Below are positions 1 through 7,350 of a stretch of DNA of 64,000 nt, piece by piece (position 1 is the stretch's first letter; each line of letters opens with the position of its first letter). The notes below the pieces were generated by a model that was given only the letters and a program-made list of their open reading frames with translations, searched no databases and had not been told where the DNA came from. Source of the stretch: Candidatus Cottocaccamicrobium excrementipullorum (GTDB taxonomy: Bacteria; Bacillota; Clostridia; Lachnospirales; Lachnospiraceae). The DNA lies in the NCBI GenBank assembly GCA_018713255.1, contig DVFL01000035.1, positions 1 through 64,000 on the forward strand, in the 5' to 3' direction. A program made the position numbers and the translations under genes.

Positions 1-766
1 GTCCTTTGAACTCCACCGCATAGCTGCGGGGAAAATCCTCCTGCGAAAGAACCTCACACAGATAGTCCAGCACTTCATGGCAGCATTCCTCCGTATTGTC
101 CCTGGCAGTAATACGGATCACGGCAAAGGCATCGTTGGCCGATGCGGTGAAGTGCTCTGTTTTCCTCTTTTGCAGAGAGAGCAGCAGCCTGCCGGTCCCG
201 TGTTCCCGGAGCTTTTTCACCATATCCGGACGGACTTTCTCCACCAATCCAAAGAGGTAATTGGCGTCCAGATACTGAAAGTCCATACCATATACCTTAT
301 AGCTCACCGCCACATAGCAGGCGAAACGCAGCAGCGGCTCCGGGACCTGCTCTGCACGGATACCTGGTTTTAGGGAATACTCCCGATCCCAGAAGTGGTC
401 ATCTTCATTGCCTGTCACGATAAAATATTTCTCCTGTAGCTCCCGTTGCAGCATATCAAGTAGATGGTGGTCAATTTCACCCCACCGGCTCTGGCGGCGC
501 AGGTTTTCGCTGAAGGCGATGGCCTTTTCCGCGTCAAGAGTCTCAGCCCGCTGCGCTTCGGTCCATGTCCGAAGCAGTTGCCACACCTCAAAGGGCGCGC
601 CTTCGCTGCTGACCACTACCGGAGGCCAGAGAGAATCAAGCCGCGTGATTCTCCCGTCAATGGCATCCTGGATGCACTGGTCAAAGAGCGGTTGCAGTTC
701 CTCCTGCACCTTGGGCTTCATCCAGTAACAGCGCCCGTCCGCACTATTTCGTTTTGGTAAACTCAT
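1..766 (-). CDS. hypothetical protein, 3'-truncated by window edge
   Basis: An open frame runs from an ATG at 766 off the left edge with no stop (255 codons visible). The start is supported by an AGAGGTGG Shine-Dalgarno site 6 nt upstream. The protein begins MSLPKRNSADGRCYW and is a soluble, acidic, Trp/Tyr-rich polypeptide with no signal peptide or membrane segment. I do not recognise the family. The start codon overlaps the stop of the 63-codon ORF at 763-954 (ATGA), so the two are probably translationally coupled. The neighbouring SLOG and XRE genes suggest cargo of an integrative element; that is inference. Confidence 0.6.
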   Translation of the reverse strand, partial: MSLPKRNSADGRCYWMKPKVQEELQPLFDQCIQDAIDGRITRLDSLWPPVVVSSEGAPFEVWQLLRTWTEAQRAETLDAEKAIAFSENLRRQSRWGEIDHHLLDMLQRELQEKYFIVTGNEDDHFWDREYSLKPGIRAEQVPEPLLRFACYVAVSYKVYGMDFQYLDANYLFGLVEKVRPDMVKKLREHGTGRLLLSLQKRKTEHFTASANDAFAVIRITARDNTEECCHEVLDYLCEVLSQEDFPRSYAVEFKG

Positions 767-954
767 ATCAGGCCACCTCTTTCCGAACAATAAAAAACGC
801 CCTGCGCCGCACTGCCACAAGGGCAGACGAACGCAGGACATAAAAAGGCCGCAAGAGAGGAGCCACATCTACCGGCTGATGTGGTTTCTTCGACAGCTAA
901 AATGGTTTTTTCATATCTAAGAACAGTTGGTGGTTGTCCAAGGACTCTGCCCAT
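763..954 (-). CDS. possible leader peptide / small ORF (63 aa)
   Basis: This 63-codon ORF has a very strong ribosome-binding site (AAGGAGGTG, 6 nt before ATG) and ends in an ATGA overlap with the downstream gene. Its product starts MGRVLGQPPTVLRYEK and is unusually Cys/Gly/Ala rich in the second half (CGSS, CPAFVCPCGS). The DNA under the second half forms hairpins followed by T-runs (861-887 and 791-824), the layout of a leader ORF with an attenuator. It may be a real small protein, a regulatory leader, or both; I do not recognise it. Confidence 0.45.
   Translation of the reverse strand: MGRVLGQPPTVLRYEKTILAVEETTSAGRCGSSLAAFLCPAFVCPCGSAAQGVFYCSERGGLI
791..824 (-). promoter_or_regulatory. terminator-like attenuator inside leader ORF
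   Basis: On the minus strand, GCCCT and AGGGC (799-824) can pair and are followed by GTTTTTTA. The hairpin lies 25 nt before the start of the gene at 766 and inside the coding part of the small ORF, so translation of the ORF could control termination. A second inverted repeat, CCACATC/GATGTGG at about 862-886, could be an alternative pairing partner region. The stem is short (5 bp), so confidence is limited. Confidence 0.35.
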
Positions 955-1063
955 AGTGGCACCTCCTTTATAGGTATAATTTTATATTTTATTATATCAT
1001 AAGGCGCTTGTCATTGGAAATGTTTTGTAAGTTCTGCCGATTAACTTTTTGTGAATTTGTTAT

Positions 1064-1603
1064 TCATCTGAGATATGCAGTATCAGCAGTGTCAGGGTGA
1101 ATCAAGATGATTTGTTTTCCTTGGCGGAGAGCATAGTTTACAGTCTGAGCTGTACCAGATCGCATCTGTTTTGCATTGTCAAATACCCCCACAAGAAAAT
1201 CAGCATGATCCACCATATAGTAGTTGCGTTTTTTATAGCTGGCGGTGTTTGCTTCCTGAGAAACTACAATGCAGTTTGTCGCTTTTTGAATCAGACTTTT
1301 CAGCCTTTTTTGACTTTGCTCTGGCCATTTAGAGTCATGGCCAACGAAGGAAATCGCAACAATAATTTCAATGTTCTCATACCCGGATTTTTCTTTCAGC
1401 GCCAGCAGCTGCTCACCGGCCCACATATCTACACCAAGAGCGCCGCCCACAAAAAATGTTTGAACATTTTCTCTGTCGTGTAGCATTTGAAACTGCTCAA
1501 AAAGGCGCTCTTTTATTTCTTTACACAGCGGATGATTTTCGTTATAACCGAAGCAAAATCTTGTTGGACGATGGCCAGTAATGGCGCAAGCACGCGGATT
1601 CAT
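1064..1603 (-). CDS. SLOG/DUF1273 family protein
   Basis: A 179-aa protein of the SLOG (YpsA/DUF1273-like) Rossmann-type superfamily. It begins MNPRACAITGHRPTRF and carries the conserved FVGGALGVDMWAGE loop (residues ~49-62) and a C-terminal SGTAQTVNYA segment, both typical of nucleotide- or ligand-binding SLOG proteins. The start at 1603 follows GGGGAGGG; a longer in-frame extension to 1720 lacks such a site and is AT-rich intergenic DNA. The biochemical role is unknown. Small SLOG genes of this type are common cargo of integrative elements in gut Firmicutes. It is divergent from the XRE regulator at 1762. Confidence 0.8.
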   Translation of the reverse strand: MNPRACAITGHRPTRFCFGYNENHPLCKEIKERLFEQFQMLHDRENVQTFFVGGALGVDMWAGEQLLALKEKSGYENIEIIVAISFVGHDSKWPEQSQKRLKSLIQKATNCIVVSQEANTASYKKRNYYMVDHADFLVGVFDNAKQMRSGTAQTVNYALRQGKQIILIHPDTADTAYLR

Positions 1604-1688
1604 AAAATCCCTCCCCGTTTTGGCCGTGATTACATATACAAAGCAAAAATCGTGCAAATAATGTTGACAAAAAGCATATTTAATCAAA

Positions 1689-1717
1689 ATTATACCATAT
1701 ACAATGTGGAATATCAA
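1689..1717 (-). promoter_or_regulatory. sigma-A-like promoter of SLOG gene
   Basis: Minus-strand -35 TTGATA (1712-1717) and -10 TATAAT (1689-1694) are separated by 17 bp, about 86 bp upstream of the SLOG start. It lies in the divergent region shared with the XRE regulator, which could therefore control it. Confidence 0.6.
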
Positions 1718-1761
1718 CATTCGCTTTCTGCTATCCTAAACGTAGCAGAGAGGTGATTTGT

Positions 1762-2076
1762 ATGGATGAGGAGTTTATTCGCAATCGGATTACAGAATTG
1801 CGTTTGAAAAAGGGTGTGTCGGAATACCAGATGAGCATGGATTTGGGCCAAAACAAAAACTATGTTCAAGCCATTTCTTCTGGCCGTGCATTGCCGTCTA
1901 TGAAGCAGTTTCTCAACATCTGCCAATATATGGAGATCACCCCATTTCAATTTTTTGATGCACAGGAAAACAACCCTCAACTCATCAAGAAGGCTCTTGA
2001 TGGAATGAGGAAACTGTCTGACGACGATCTGATAATGTTGATTGGATTGATTGGTCGTTTGAACTCGGAGAGCTAA
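1762..2076 (+). CDS. small XRE-family HTH regulator
   Basis: A 104-aa protein with an N-terminal XRE-type helix-turn-helix (residues ~6-60: ITELRLKKGVSEYQMSMDLG, then the recognition-helix region around NKNYVQAISSGRALPS) and a short helical C-terminal tail (KKALDGMRKLSDDDLIMLIG). The ATG at 1762 has AGGTG 6 nt upstream; a GTG three codons earlier sits inside that site and is unlikely. Probably a repressor of its own region and of the divergent SLOG gene. Genes of this form are typical of integrative elements. Confidence 0.75.
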   Translation: MDEEFIRNRITELRLKKGVSEYQMSMDLGQNKNYVQAISSGRALPSMKQFLNICQYMEITPFQFFDAQENNPQLIKKALDGMRKLSDDDLIMLIGLIGRLNSES

Positions 2077-2530
2077 AGGGAGCATAATGTGGCAAGCAAT
2101 GCCTAGGGATAGCCACGGCTCCCTTGCGCTGCTTGTTGAGGGTATCCCCCAAGCCCCCTTTGAACGCAGAATTTCATTCTGCGGCTGTGCGTTCTGCGAA
2201 CGCTTTTTGGCAGCTCCCCTTGTATCCTCAGCAGTGTTCAGAAATTCAAATATCAAATGTCACCGGAAGTCTGCTTTTGTGCGTATGCGAGCGTGTTTGT
2301 GTGTTTCGTTTGCTTCCATAAAGGCACCCCTTTGTATGGAATCGGTTATCCGACAGAAACTAACTAAGCACCGGGAGAACCGCAGTTCGTACATACAATG
2401 CTATTATAGTATAACCTTTCTCCTTCCATACTGCTATTTCAATTATGTGGGGAATTTACGGTTTATGGGGCAGACAATAAAATTTATTTTGTTTGACTTA
2501 AAATTCCCTAAATTTGAATCTCATCACAGA
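2077..2530. other. gene-free mobile-element-like stretch
   Basis: No convincing gene on either strand. At about 2160-2210 there are nested inverted repeats built on GAACGCAGAAT (hairpin GCAGAAT-TTC-ATTCTGC, then further CGTTCTGCG copies). From about 2390 the sequence becomes strongly AT-rich before the DUF503 terminator. Such a patch is compatible with the edge of an inserted element; no attachment site or terminal repeat could be delimited. Confidence 0.35.
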
Positions 2531-2567
2531 AAAAATCCTCCGAAAGACCAATGCCTCCCAGAGGATT
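2531..2567 (-). terminator. terminator of DUF503 gene
   Basis: On the minus strand AATCCTC pairs with GAGGATT (2534-2540 / 2561-2567) and is followed by TTTTTC, 31 bp after the DUF503 stop codon. Confidence 0.6.
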
Positions 2568-2597
2568 CTTACCTGTTTATCCACATATTTATTCTTT

Positions 2598-2885
2598 CTA
2601 TCTAATCTCCCGCTCTACAGAGACAATCTCCGCCTCCGTGCTGTTCTCCACAAGAGCCAGGATGCCATCCATCAGGCCGTCCGCTTGAGCGGCATGAGCC
2701 ACTATGGCCGCCACGCCGATCACAATTGTCTGATGAATGTCCTGTTCTTCCGTTTCGGCTGCCGACACGGCATATCGACTTCTTATTTTTCCCAATAGGC
2801 TTTTTACCACCATTCTCTTTTCCTTTAATGAATGAACCCATGGCGCGTAAAGCCTGAGTTCCATCACCGCAACTTTCAAATTCAT
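2598..2885 (-). CDS. DUF503 family protein
   Basis: A 95-aa protein matching the DUF503 family in length and in its signature HSLKEKRMVVKSLLGKIRSR (residues ~18-37), followed by the family's V-A-E...D-H-Q...V-G-A pattern. Function is unknown; family members are small cytosolic proteins. The start at 2885 is preceded by AAAGGA at short spacing. The gene stands alone, with coding debris upstream and its own terminator downstream. Confidence 0.8.
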   Translation of the reverse strand: MNLKVAVMELRLYAPWVHSLKEKRMVVKSLLGKIRSRYAVSAAETEEQDIHQTIVIGVAAIVAHAAQADGLMDGILALVENSTEAEIVSVEREIR

Positions 2886-2924
2886 TTCCTTTCTTATATA
2901 TGACTCCAGACCGGCTCTGACTTC

Positions 2925-3252
2925 CTATCCGTTCTTTGGTTTCTGATGTACTGCATAATTAGGAGTTTTCTTAACTTTATCCCTATATGGAAATTTTCTG
3001 TTCTTTCTCTTTTCCAGTTCCTCTCTGAGCTCCCCAAAACAATTCAGTCTGTCATACCCTATCTCTTCTCCAATCAGGCTCCACCGTCAATATTATCTTA
3101 CTCCGTCCTGCCAGCATATCTTCGCCATATTGGAATGGGACCACATTCTTCAGTGCCTCTTCCGTCGAAATAGTTCTGACAATCCGTCGCTGAATCTTTG
3201 CTATATTTAATCCTCTTAAGTGTCTCCTTGATTTAATTCCAATATTGAATTA
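2925..3252 (-). pseudogene. degraded coding remnant(s), unrecognised
   Basis: Two overlapping minus-strand frames look protein-like but have no start codon. Frame A ends at 3052 and reads HLRGLNIAKIQRRIVRTIS then EEALKNVVPFQYGEDMLAGR. Frame B ends at 2925 and contains GELREELEKRKNRKFPYRDK. Both have plausible bacterial composition and in-frame stops just upstream, so they may be 3' ends of decayed genes or one frameshifted gene. I cannot name the family. Confidence 0.3.
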
Positions 3253-3285
3253 GCAATTTGATTATTGTCACCTAAATTACCATAT
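3243..3285. repeat. 43-bp imperfect direct repeat, copy A
   Basis: Matches copy B at 4074-4116 at 35 of 43 positions by eye. The two copies bracket the metallophosphoesterase gene; copy A overlaps its last codon and stop. Confidence 0.5.
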
Positions 3286-4023
3286 CCGTACAATCTGTTC
3301 ATACAGCAAGATATGCTTCTCGCTTACATTACAGTTGTCATGATAGTGGCCGAAAAACCATTTTTTATATTTAAGTTTCTCGTCCACATCCTGCAGATAA
3401 TCCGTCAGCCGGTCGGGTTTAAACATCTTCCTGCCAATCATCTCCTGCACCTTCGTAGGAGCACAGTGCGTCACCACGTAATCTACCTCACCGCCACATT
3501 TCTCGATATTCCGCAGGCCTTCCGCACATTCTTCGTCAGAAGGCAGTTCTTCCTTCCACCAGCTTACATGGTTAATCCGATACGGCATATCCCCTCTGTC
3601 CAGCTGCTTTTTCTTCAGCTTGAATTCCGGGTCATCCGGCTCCAGGATGCCTCCCTGGATATCATGGCTCTGTGCCCCTCCGAAGGTAAAGATCCGGCAT
3701 CCGTCTATGTCATAAACCTGTCCCCGCATCAGATGGATGATGGACGGCGCGACATATTGTACTCTCCCGCCATTCCATTCTTTTACCGGGCAAACCGCCA
3801 ACAAATCATAGTTTTCATGATTTCCATCTACCCAGAGCGTGGTGAACGGCTTTTTGTCCAGCCATTTCCGCCACCACAGCTGCTCCCTATCTTCCGACCA
3901 ATAACCAAAATCGCCGCAGACGATTACGTAGTCGCTCTTTCCCATTGTATATTGCTCCGGGAATATCTCCGTGCTGAACCGGCGGTAATCCCCGTGGCAG
4001 TCCCCCGTAATGTAAATAGACAT
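3277..4023 (-). CDS. calcineurin-like metallophosphoesterase
   Basis: A 248-aa dinuclear-metal phosphoesterase with every family motif visible in order: GDCHGD (residues ~7-12), GDFGYW (~37-42), GNHEN (~68-72), THCAP (~184-188) and GHYHD (~226-230). It is cytosolic, without signal peptide or membrane segment. The start at 4023 follows AAAGGAG; the upstream in-frame extension lacks a site. Substrate cannot be assigned. It is monocistronic in appearance and flanked by imperfect 43-bp repeats, which may mean it moved or was duplicated as a cassette. Confidence 0.85.
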   Translation of the reverse strand: MSIYITGDCHGDYRRFSTEIFPEQYTMGKSDYVIVCGDFGYWSEDREQLWWRKWLDKKPFTTLWVDGNHENYDLLAVCPVKEWNGGRVQYVAPSIIHLMRGQVYDIDGCRIFTFGGAQSHDIQGGILEPDDPEFKLKKKQLDRGDMPYRINHVSWWKEELPSDEECAEGLRNIEKCGGEVDYVVTHCAPTKVQEMIGRKMFKPDRLTDYLQDVDEKLKYKKWFFGHYHDNCNVSEKHILLYEQIVRIW

Positions 4024-4073
4024 GGTGTCTCCTTTATCTTTTCTTCTTATTATACCTCTCGAATCCACATTTG

Positions 4074-4116
4074 TATTGAATCAGCAGTTTAATTACTGAC
4101 ATCTAAATACCCATAT
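4074..4116. repeat. 43-bp imperfect direct repeat, copy B
   Basis: Partner of copy A at 3243-3285, about 830 bp apart in the same orientation. It lies between the metallophosphoesterase start and the terminator at 4119-4163. Confidence 0.5.
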
Positions 4117-4118
4117 AA

Positions 4119-4163
4119 AAAGCCGGCCGGTCCCACGAAAATTTCTATAGAACCGACCGGCAG
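4119..4163 (-). terminator. rho-independent terminator after flavoprotein gene
   Basis: On the minus strand GCCGGTCGGT pairs with ACCGGCCGGC around a loop of about 20 nt and is followed by TTTTTATAT. It is the first terminator downstream of the gene ending at 4449, so the repeats at 4183-4440 probably lie in that gene's 3' untranslated region. Confidence 0.65.
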
Positions 4164-4182
4164 CTTCCCTAAAATCCGTTTC

Positions 4183-4440
4183 AGATAAATGTCAAAAAAA
4201 CCGCCCGTATTTTCCCGCTTATTTCGATTTGCAATGTCACTGCCATAAAAACCGTATATTTCGATTTCAAATGTCAAAAATCCTGAATCTTGTTTCGAAT
4301 TCTTATGTCAAAAATTCATTTTCGGAAACCCGCATAAAATAAGGCTTTTTCCGGGTATTTCGAATTCTTATGTCAAAAAATCACTCTGTTTGGGAACGCT
4401 TATTGCGGATGTAATGTCTATATTTCGAATTCAAATGTCG
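4183..4440. repeat. array of 24-nt imperfect repeats
   Basis: Five copies of a unit with consensus TATTTCGAWTTNNNATGTCA plus AAAA start at 4220, 4257, 4291, 4356 and 4421, with a partial copy at 4183. Copies at 4291 and 4356 are nearly identical over their whole length. Start-to-start distances are 37, 34, 65 and 65 bp. No gene is visible here; the stretch between the flavoprotein stop and its terminator holds only this array. Confidence 0.7.
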
Positions 4441-4448
4441 TTAAACAA

Positions 4449-5678
4449 CTAAAACGGCACCGAACTCCCCGCCGCCCACCCGGTGGACCAGGCGATCTGA
4501 AGGTTGAAGCCGCCGGTAACGGCATCTAAGTCCAGCACTTCCCCGGCAAAATACAAGCCCTTAACCCGCTTAGATTCCATGGTGGAAGGGTTGATCTCCT
4601 TCACCGACACTCCTCCCTGGGTAATGATGGCTTCTTTAAAGCTTCTCAGGCCGGTTATGGTTAAAGGATAGTCCTTAAGCAGGGCAGCCAGCCTTCTCCG
4701 CTCTTCTCTGGTAATTTCATTAACCTGCCGGTTTGGATCAATGCCGCTTCGCTCAACGATGATCGGAATGAGCTTAGAGGGAAGAAGGCGGGACAGAGAG
4801 TTTTTAAACTGTTTATTCTTCTCTCCCTGAAAATCTCTCAGGATCCGGTCATCCAGCTGTTCTAAGGTCAAGGCAGGCTTTAAGTCGATGAAAAGGGCGA
4901 GAGGCCCTTTCTCCAGATCTTTTCCCACGAAGCTGCTGGCGGAGAGAATAACTGGTCCGCTGACGCCGAAGTGGGTAAAGAGCATCTCTCCAAATTCCTG
5001 GTAAAGGACCTTTTTCCCCTTTTTTACGGTAACCTGAACATTTTTTAGGGACAGGCCCTGAAGGCGAAGCGGGTCTTCTTCTTTTATGTTAAAAGGAACC
5101 AGAGCCGGGCGGAGGCTGGTTACCTCATGACCGCTCTCTCTGGCCCATTTCAGTCCGTCGCCGGTGGAACCGGTGGCCGGATAAGACAATCCTCCTGCCG
5201 CCACAATCACCGCATCGGCGAAAATCTTCTGATTTCCCACCTGGATTCCCCGGCAAATGCCGTCCTCAATGATCAGGCTCTTAATCTCCTGGTTTAAATG
5301 GATCTTCACTCCTGCTTCTTTCAGGACCCTGGTCAGGGCGGCAATCACATCTGAGGATTTGTCGGAAACAGGGAAAACCCGCATGCCCCGCTCGGTTTTT
5401 AAGGGACATCCATGCCGGACAAGAAAATCCATCATATCTTCATTGGTAAAGCCGTAAAAACTGCTGTAAAGGAATTTCCGATTGGTGACAATCCCATTCA
5501 GCAGTTCTTCCATGCTGCATCCGTTGGTAACGTTGCAGCGCCCTTTTCCTGTGATATACACTTTCTTTCCCAGTTTTTCATTTTTCTCATAAATGGCCGT
5601 TTCATGGCCGGACAATGCTGCAGCGGCGGCAGCCATCATTCCGGCTGCGCCGCCGCCTGCTACGATTACTTTGCTCAT
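4449..5678 (-). CDS. HI0933/BaiN-type FAD-dependent oxidoreductase
   Basis: A 409-aa flavoprotein of the HI0933/YhiN family (often named aminoacetone oxidase family). The N-terminus has the dinucleotide-binding fold GGGAAGMMAAAAAALSG and the family motif YITGKGRCNVTNG (~41-53). Residues ~160-172 read AAGGLSYPATGST, and the C-terminal FAD motif is YFAGEVLDLDAVTGGFN. Family members are cytosolic FAD enzymes of mostly unknown substrate; homologues have been linked to bile-acid metabolism, but that cannot be inferred here. The start codon is 4 nt after the upstream PPK2 stop, so translation is probably coupled; its own ribosome site is weak. Confidence 0.85.
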   Translation of the reverse strand: MSKVIVAGGGAAGMMAAAAAALSGHETAIYEKNEKLGKKVYITGKGRCNVTNGCSMEELLNGIVTNRKFLYSSFYGFTNEDMMDFLVRHGCPLKTERGMRVFPVSDKSSDVIAALTRVLKEAGVKIHLNQEIKSLIIEDGICRGIQVGNQKIFADAVIVAAGGLSYPATGSTGDGLKWARESGHEVTSLRPALVPFNIKEEDPLRLQGLSLKNVQVTVKKGKKVLYQEFGEMLFTHFGVSGPVILSASSFVGKDLEKGPLALFIDLKPALTLEQLDDRILRDFQGEKNKQFKNSLSRLLPSKLIPIIVERSGIDPNRQVNEITREERRRLAALLKDYPLTITGLRSFKEAIITQGGVSVKEINPSTMESKRVKGLYFAGEVLDLDAVTGGFNLQIAWSTGWAAGSSVPF

Positions 5679-5682
5679 GCTG

Positions 5683-7200
5683 TTAATCTTTCTGTTTTTC
5701 CGCTTTTTTTACTTCTTTAATCTTTTTTTCAATAGCATCCACCACAGTCTGAAGCACTTTTACTCTGGCGTAATGCTTATCATTTCCTTCTACAACAATC
5801 CAGGGGGCGTAAGTGGTGGAAGTGCGCACCAGCATTTCGTTTACGGCTTCCTCATAAAGATCCCATTTGGCCCGGTTTCTCCAGTCCTCATCGGTGATCT
5901 TCCACTGCTTGGCGGGATTTTCCATCCGCTCCTTGAACCGGCGTTCCTGCTCGTCTTTATCGATATGCATCCAGAACTTAAGCACTACCGCCCCGGCATT
6001 TGCCATATGGGCCTCCATCTCGTTGATCTCCTGGTAAGCCCGCTTCCATTCTGCTTCAGTACAGAATCCTTCAATTCGTTCCACCATCACACGGCCGTAC
6101 CAGGTCCGGTCAAAAATAGCGATATGTCCGGCTTTGGGAACATTATTCCAAAACCGCCACAGATAATGGTGGACTTTTTCAATATCATTAGGGGAAGCTG
6201 TAGGATTTACCTGATATCCTCTGGGGTCCAGATGGCTGGTGAGACGCTTGATGGCGCCTCCCTTTCCGCCTGCATCCCAGCCCTCAAAGCCGATCACCAC
6301 AGGAATTCTCAGACGGTAAATCTCGCTGTGAAGCATTTCCAGTCGCTTCTGAAGCCGGTTCAGCTCTTCTTTATATTCGCTCTCCGTCAGACGCTTAGAT
6401 AAATCCACCCCGGAAAGCACACCGTTTTTGTATTTATCTCCCGGCACACAGCCGACACTCTTCTCTCCAGCGTGCTCGTTCTGGCTTTTTCTCTTTTTTA
6501 ATTCATAGTCCAGACGCTCAGTGACCGTGGACATTACCTTCATCGCTGCGTAGTTCCGGTCCGTAGCCTCAATAATGGTCCAGGGAGCATGCTCCGTATC
6601 TGTGCGTTCCAGCATCTCCTCGTTAATCCGAAGATACCGGTGGTACTCCTTGTTCCGCTCCCAGTCTGCATCGCTCACCCTCCATGCCGTCTCCTTGGAC
6701 TGGGCCAGCTTTTTAAACCGTTTCTTCTGTTCTTCCTGAGAAATATAAAGAAACAATTTGATAATCACCGTACCGTCGTCCGTAAGCTGTTTTTCAAAAG
6801 AAAGAATATCCTGAAACGCTTTCAAAATATCCTTCTCCTTGGTGAGCCCGTCAAACCGGTCTGCCTGCACGCTTCTGTACCAGCTGCGGTCAAAGATGGC
6901 CGTCCGTCCCTTAGCCGGGGTCTTGATCCAGTAACGCCAGAGGAAGGGGCGCATCAGCTCCTCCTCCGTAGGCCGGTTGCTGGCAAATACCGAAAAACCT
7001 CTTGGGTCCATCGCCTGAATCAGCCGGTTGATCTGCGTTCCTTTGCCGGCAGCGCCCATGCCCTCAAACAGGATAATTACCGGCACTCCTGCCTGCTTCA
7101 ATTCCCGCTGAAGCACACCCAGCCGCTCTCCCAGCTCCGCCACAGCTGCCTTGTAGGTTTCCTTGTCTACGGTGACTGACAAATCAATTTTTTCCAGCAT
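5683..7200 (-). CDS. pap: tandem-domain PPK2, polyphosphate:AMP phosphotransferase type
   Basis: A 505-aa protein with two fused polyphosphate kinase 2 domains, the layout of class II PPK2 (polyphosphate:AMP phosphotransferase, which makes ADP from AMP and polyphosphate). The N-terminal domain has Walker A FEGMGAAGKGTQI and DRSWYRSV; the C-terminal domain has FEGWDAGGKGGAI and DRTWYGRV. In characterised members the C-terminal domain is catalytic. Start 7200 follows AAGGAGGAG. It shares a transcript with the flavoprotein gene 4 nt downstream. Assignment of AMP as acceptor rests on domain count only. Confidence 0.8.
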   Translation of the reverse strand: MLEKIDLSVTVDKETYKAAVAELGERLGVLQRELKQAGVPVIILFEGMGAAGKGTQINRLIQAMDPRGFSVFASNRPTEEELMRPFLWRYWIKTPAKGRTAIFDRSWYRSVQADRFDGLTKEKDILKAFQDILSFEKQLTDDGTVIIKLFLYISQEEQKKRFKKLAQSKETAWRVSDADWERNKEYHRYLRINEEMLERTDTEHAPWTIIEATDRNYAAMKVMSTVTERLDYELKKRKSQNEHAGEKSVGCVPGDKYKNGVLSGVDLSKRLTESEYKEELNRLQKRLEMLHSEIYRLRIPVVIGFEGWDAGGKGGAIKRLTSHLDPRGYQVNPTASPNDIEKVHHYLWRFWNNVPKAGHIAIFDRTWYGRVMVERIEGFCTEAEWKRAYQEINEMEAHMANAGAVVLKFWMHIDKDEQERRFKERMENPAKQWKITDEDWRNRAKWDLYEEAVNEMLVRTSTTYAPWIVVEGNDKHYARVKVLQTVVDAIEKKIKEVKKAEKQKD

Positions 7201-7350
7201 CCCTTTCTCCTCCTTCATTTTCCGGCAACTGCCAAAACAGCCGCTTGATAGTGATAGTATTCTCCGTTCCGACTGCATCATGATATTGGTTACATCATAC
7301 CATAATCTGCCAGAAAATGATAGAAGAAGAGACATATTTGAATGGCTAAT

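Noticed and set aside
1064-1603. SLOG gene as part of a Thoeris or CBASS-type defence system
   Set aside because: No TIR, cyclase or effector partner nearby; the protein is the small YpsA/DUF1273 type.
1714-2256. 180-codon minus-strand ORF over the XRE gene
   Set aside because: Overlaps a well-supported HTH gene and has no convincing start; the part beyond 2077 may be mobile-element debris.
3265-4092. 275-codon plus-strand ORF
   Set aside because: Exactly antisense to the metallophosphoesterase, whose full motif set is on the other strand; no ribosome site.
4089-4277. 62-codon minus-strand ORF
   Set aside because: Runs through the repeat array and the terminator stem; best explained by chance.
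4183-4440. CRISPR-like array
   Set aside because: The repeats are imperfect, step distances vary from 34 to 65 bp, gaps are too short in places, and no cas genes are near.
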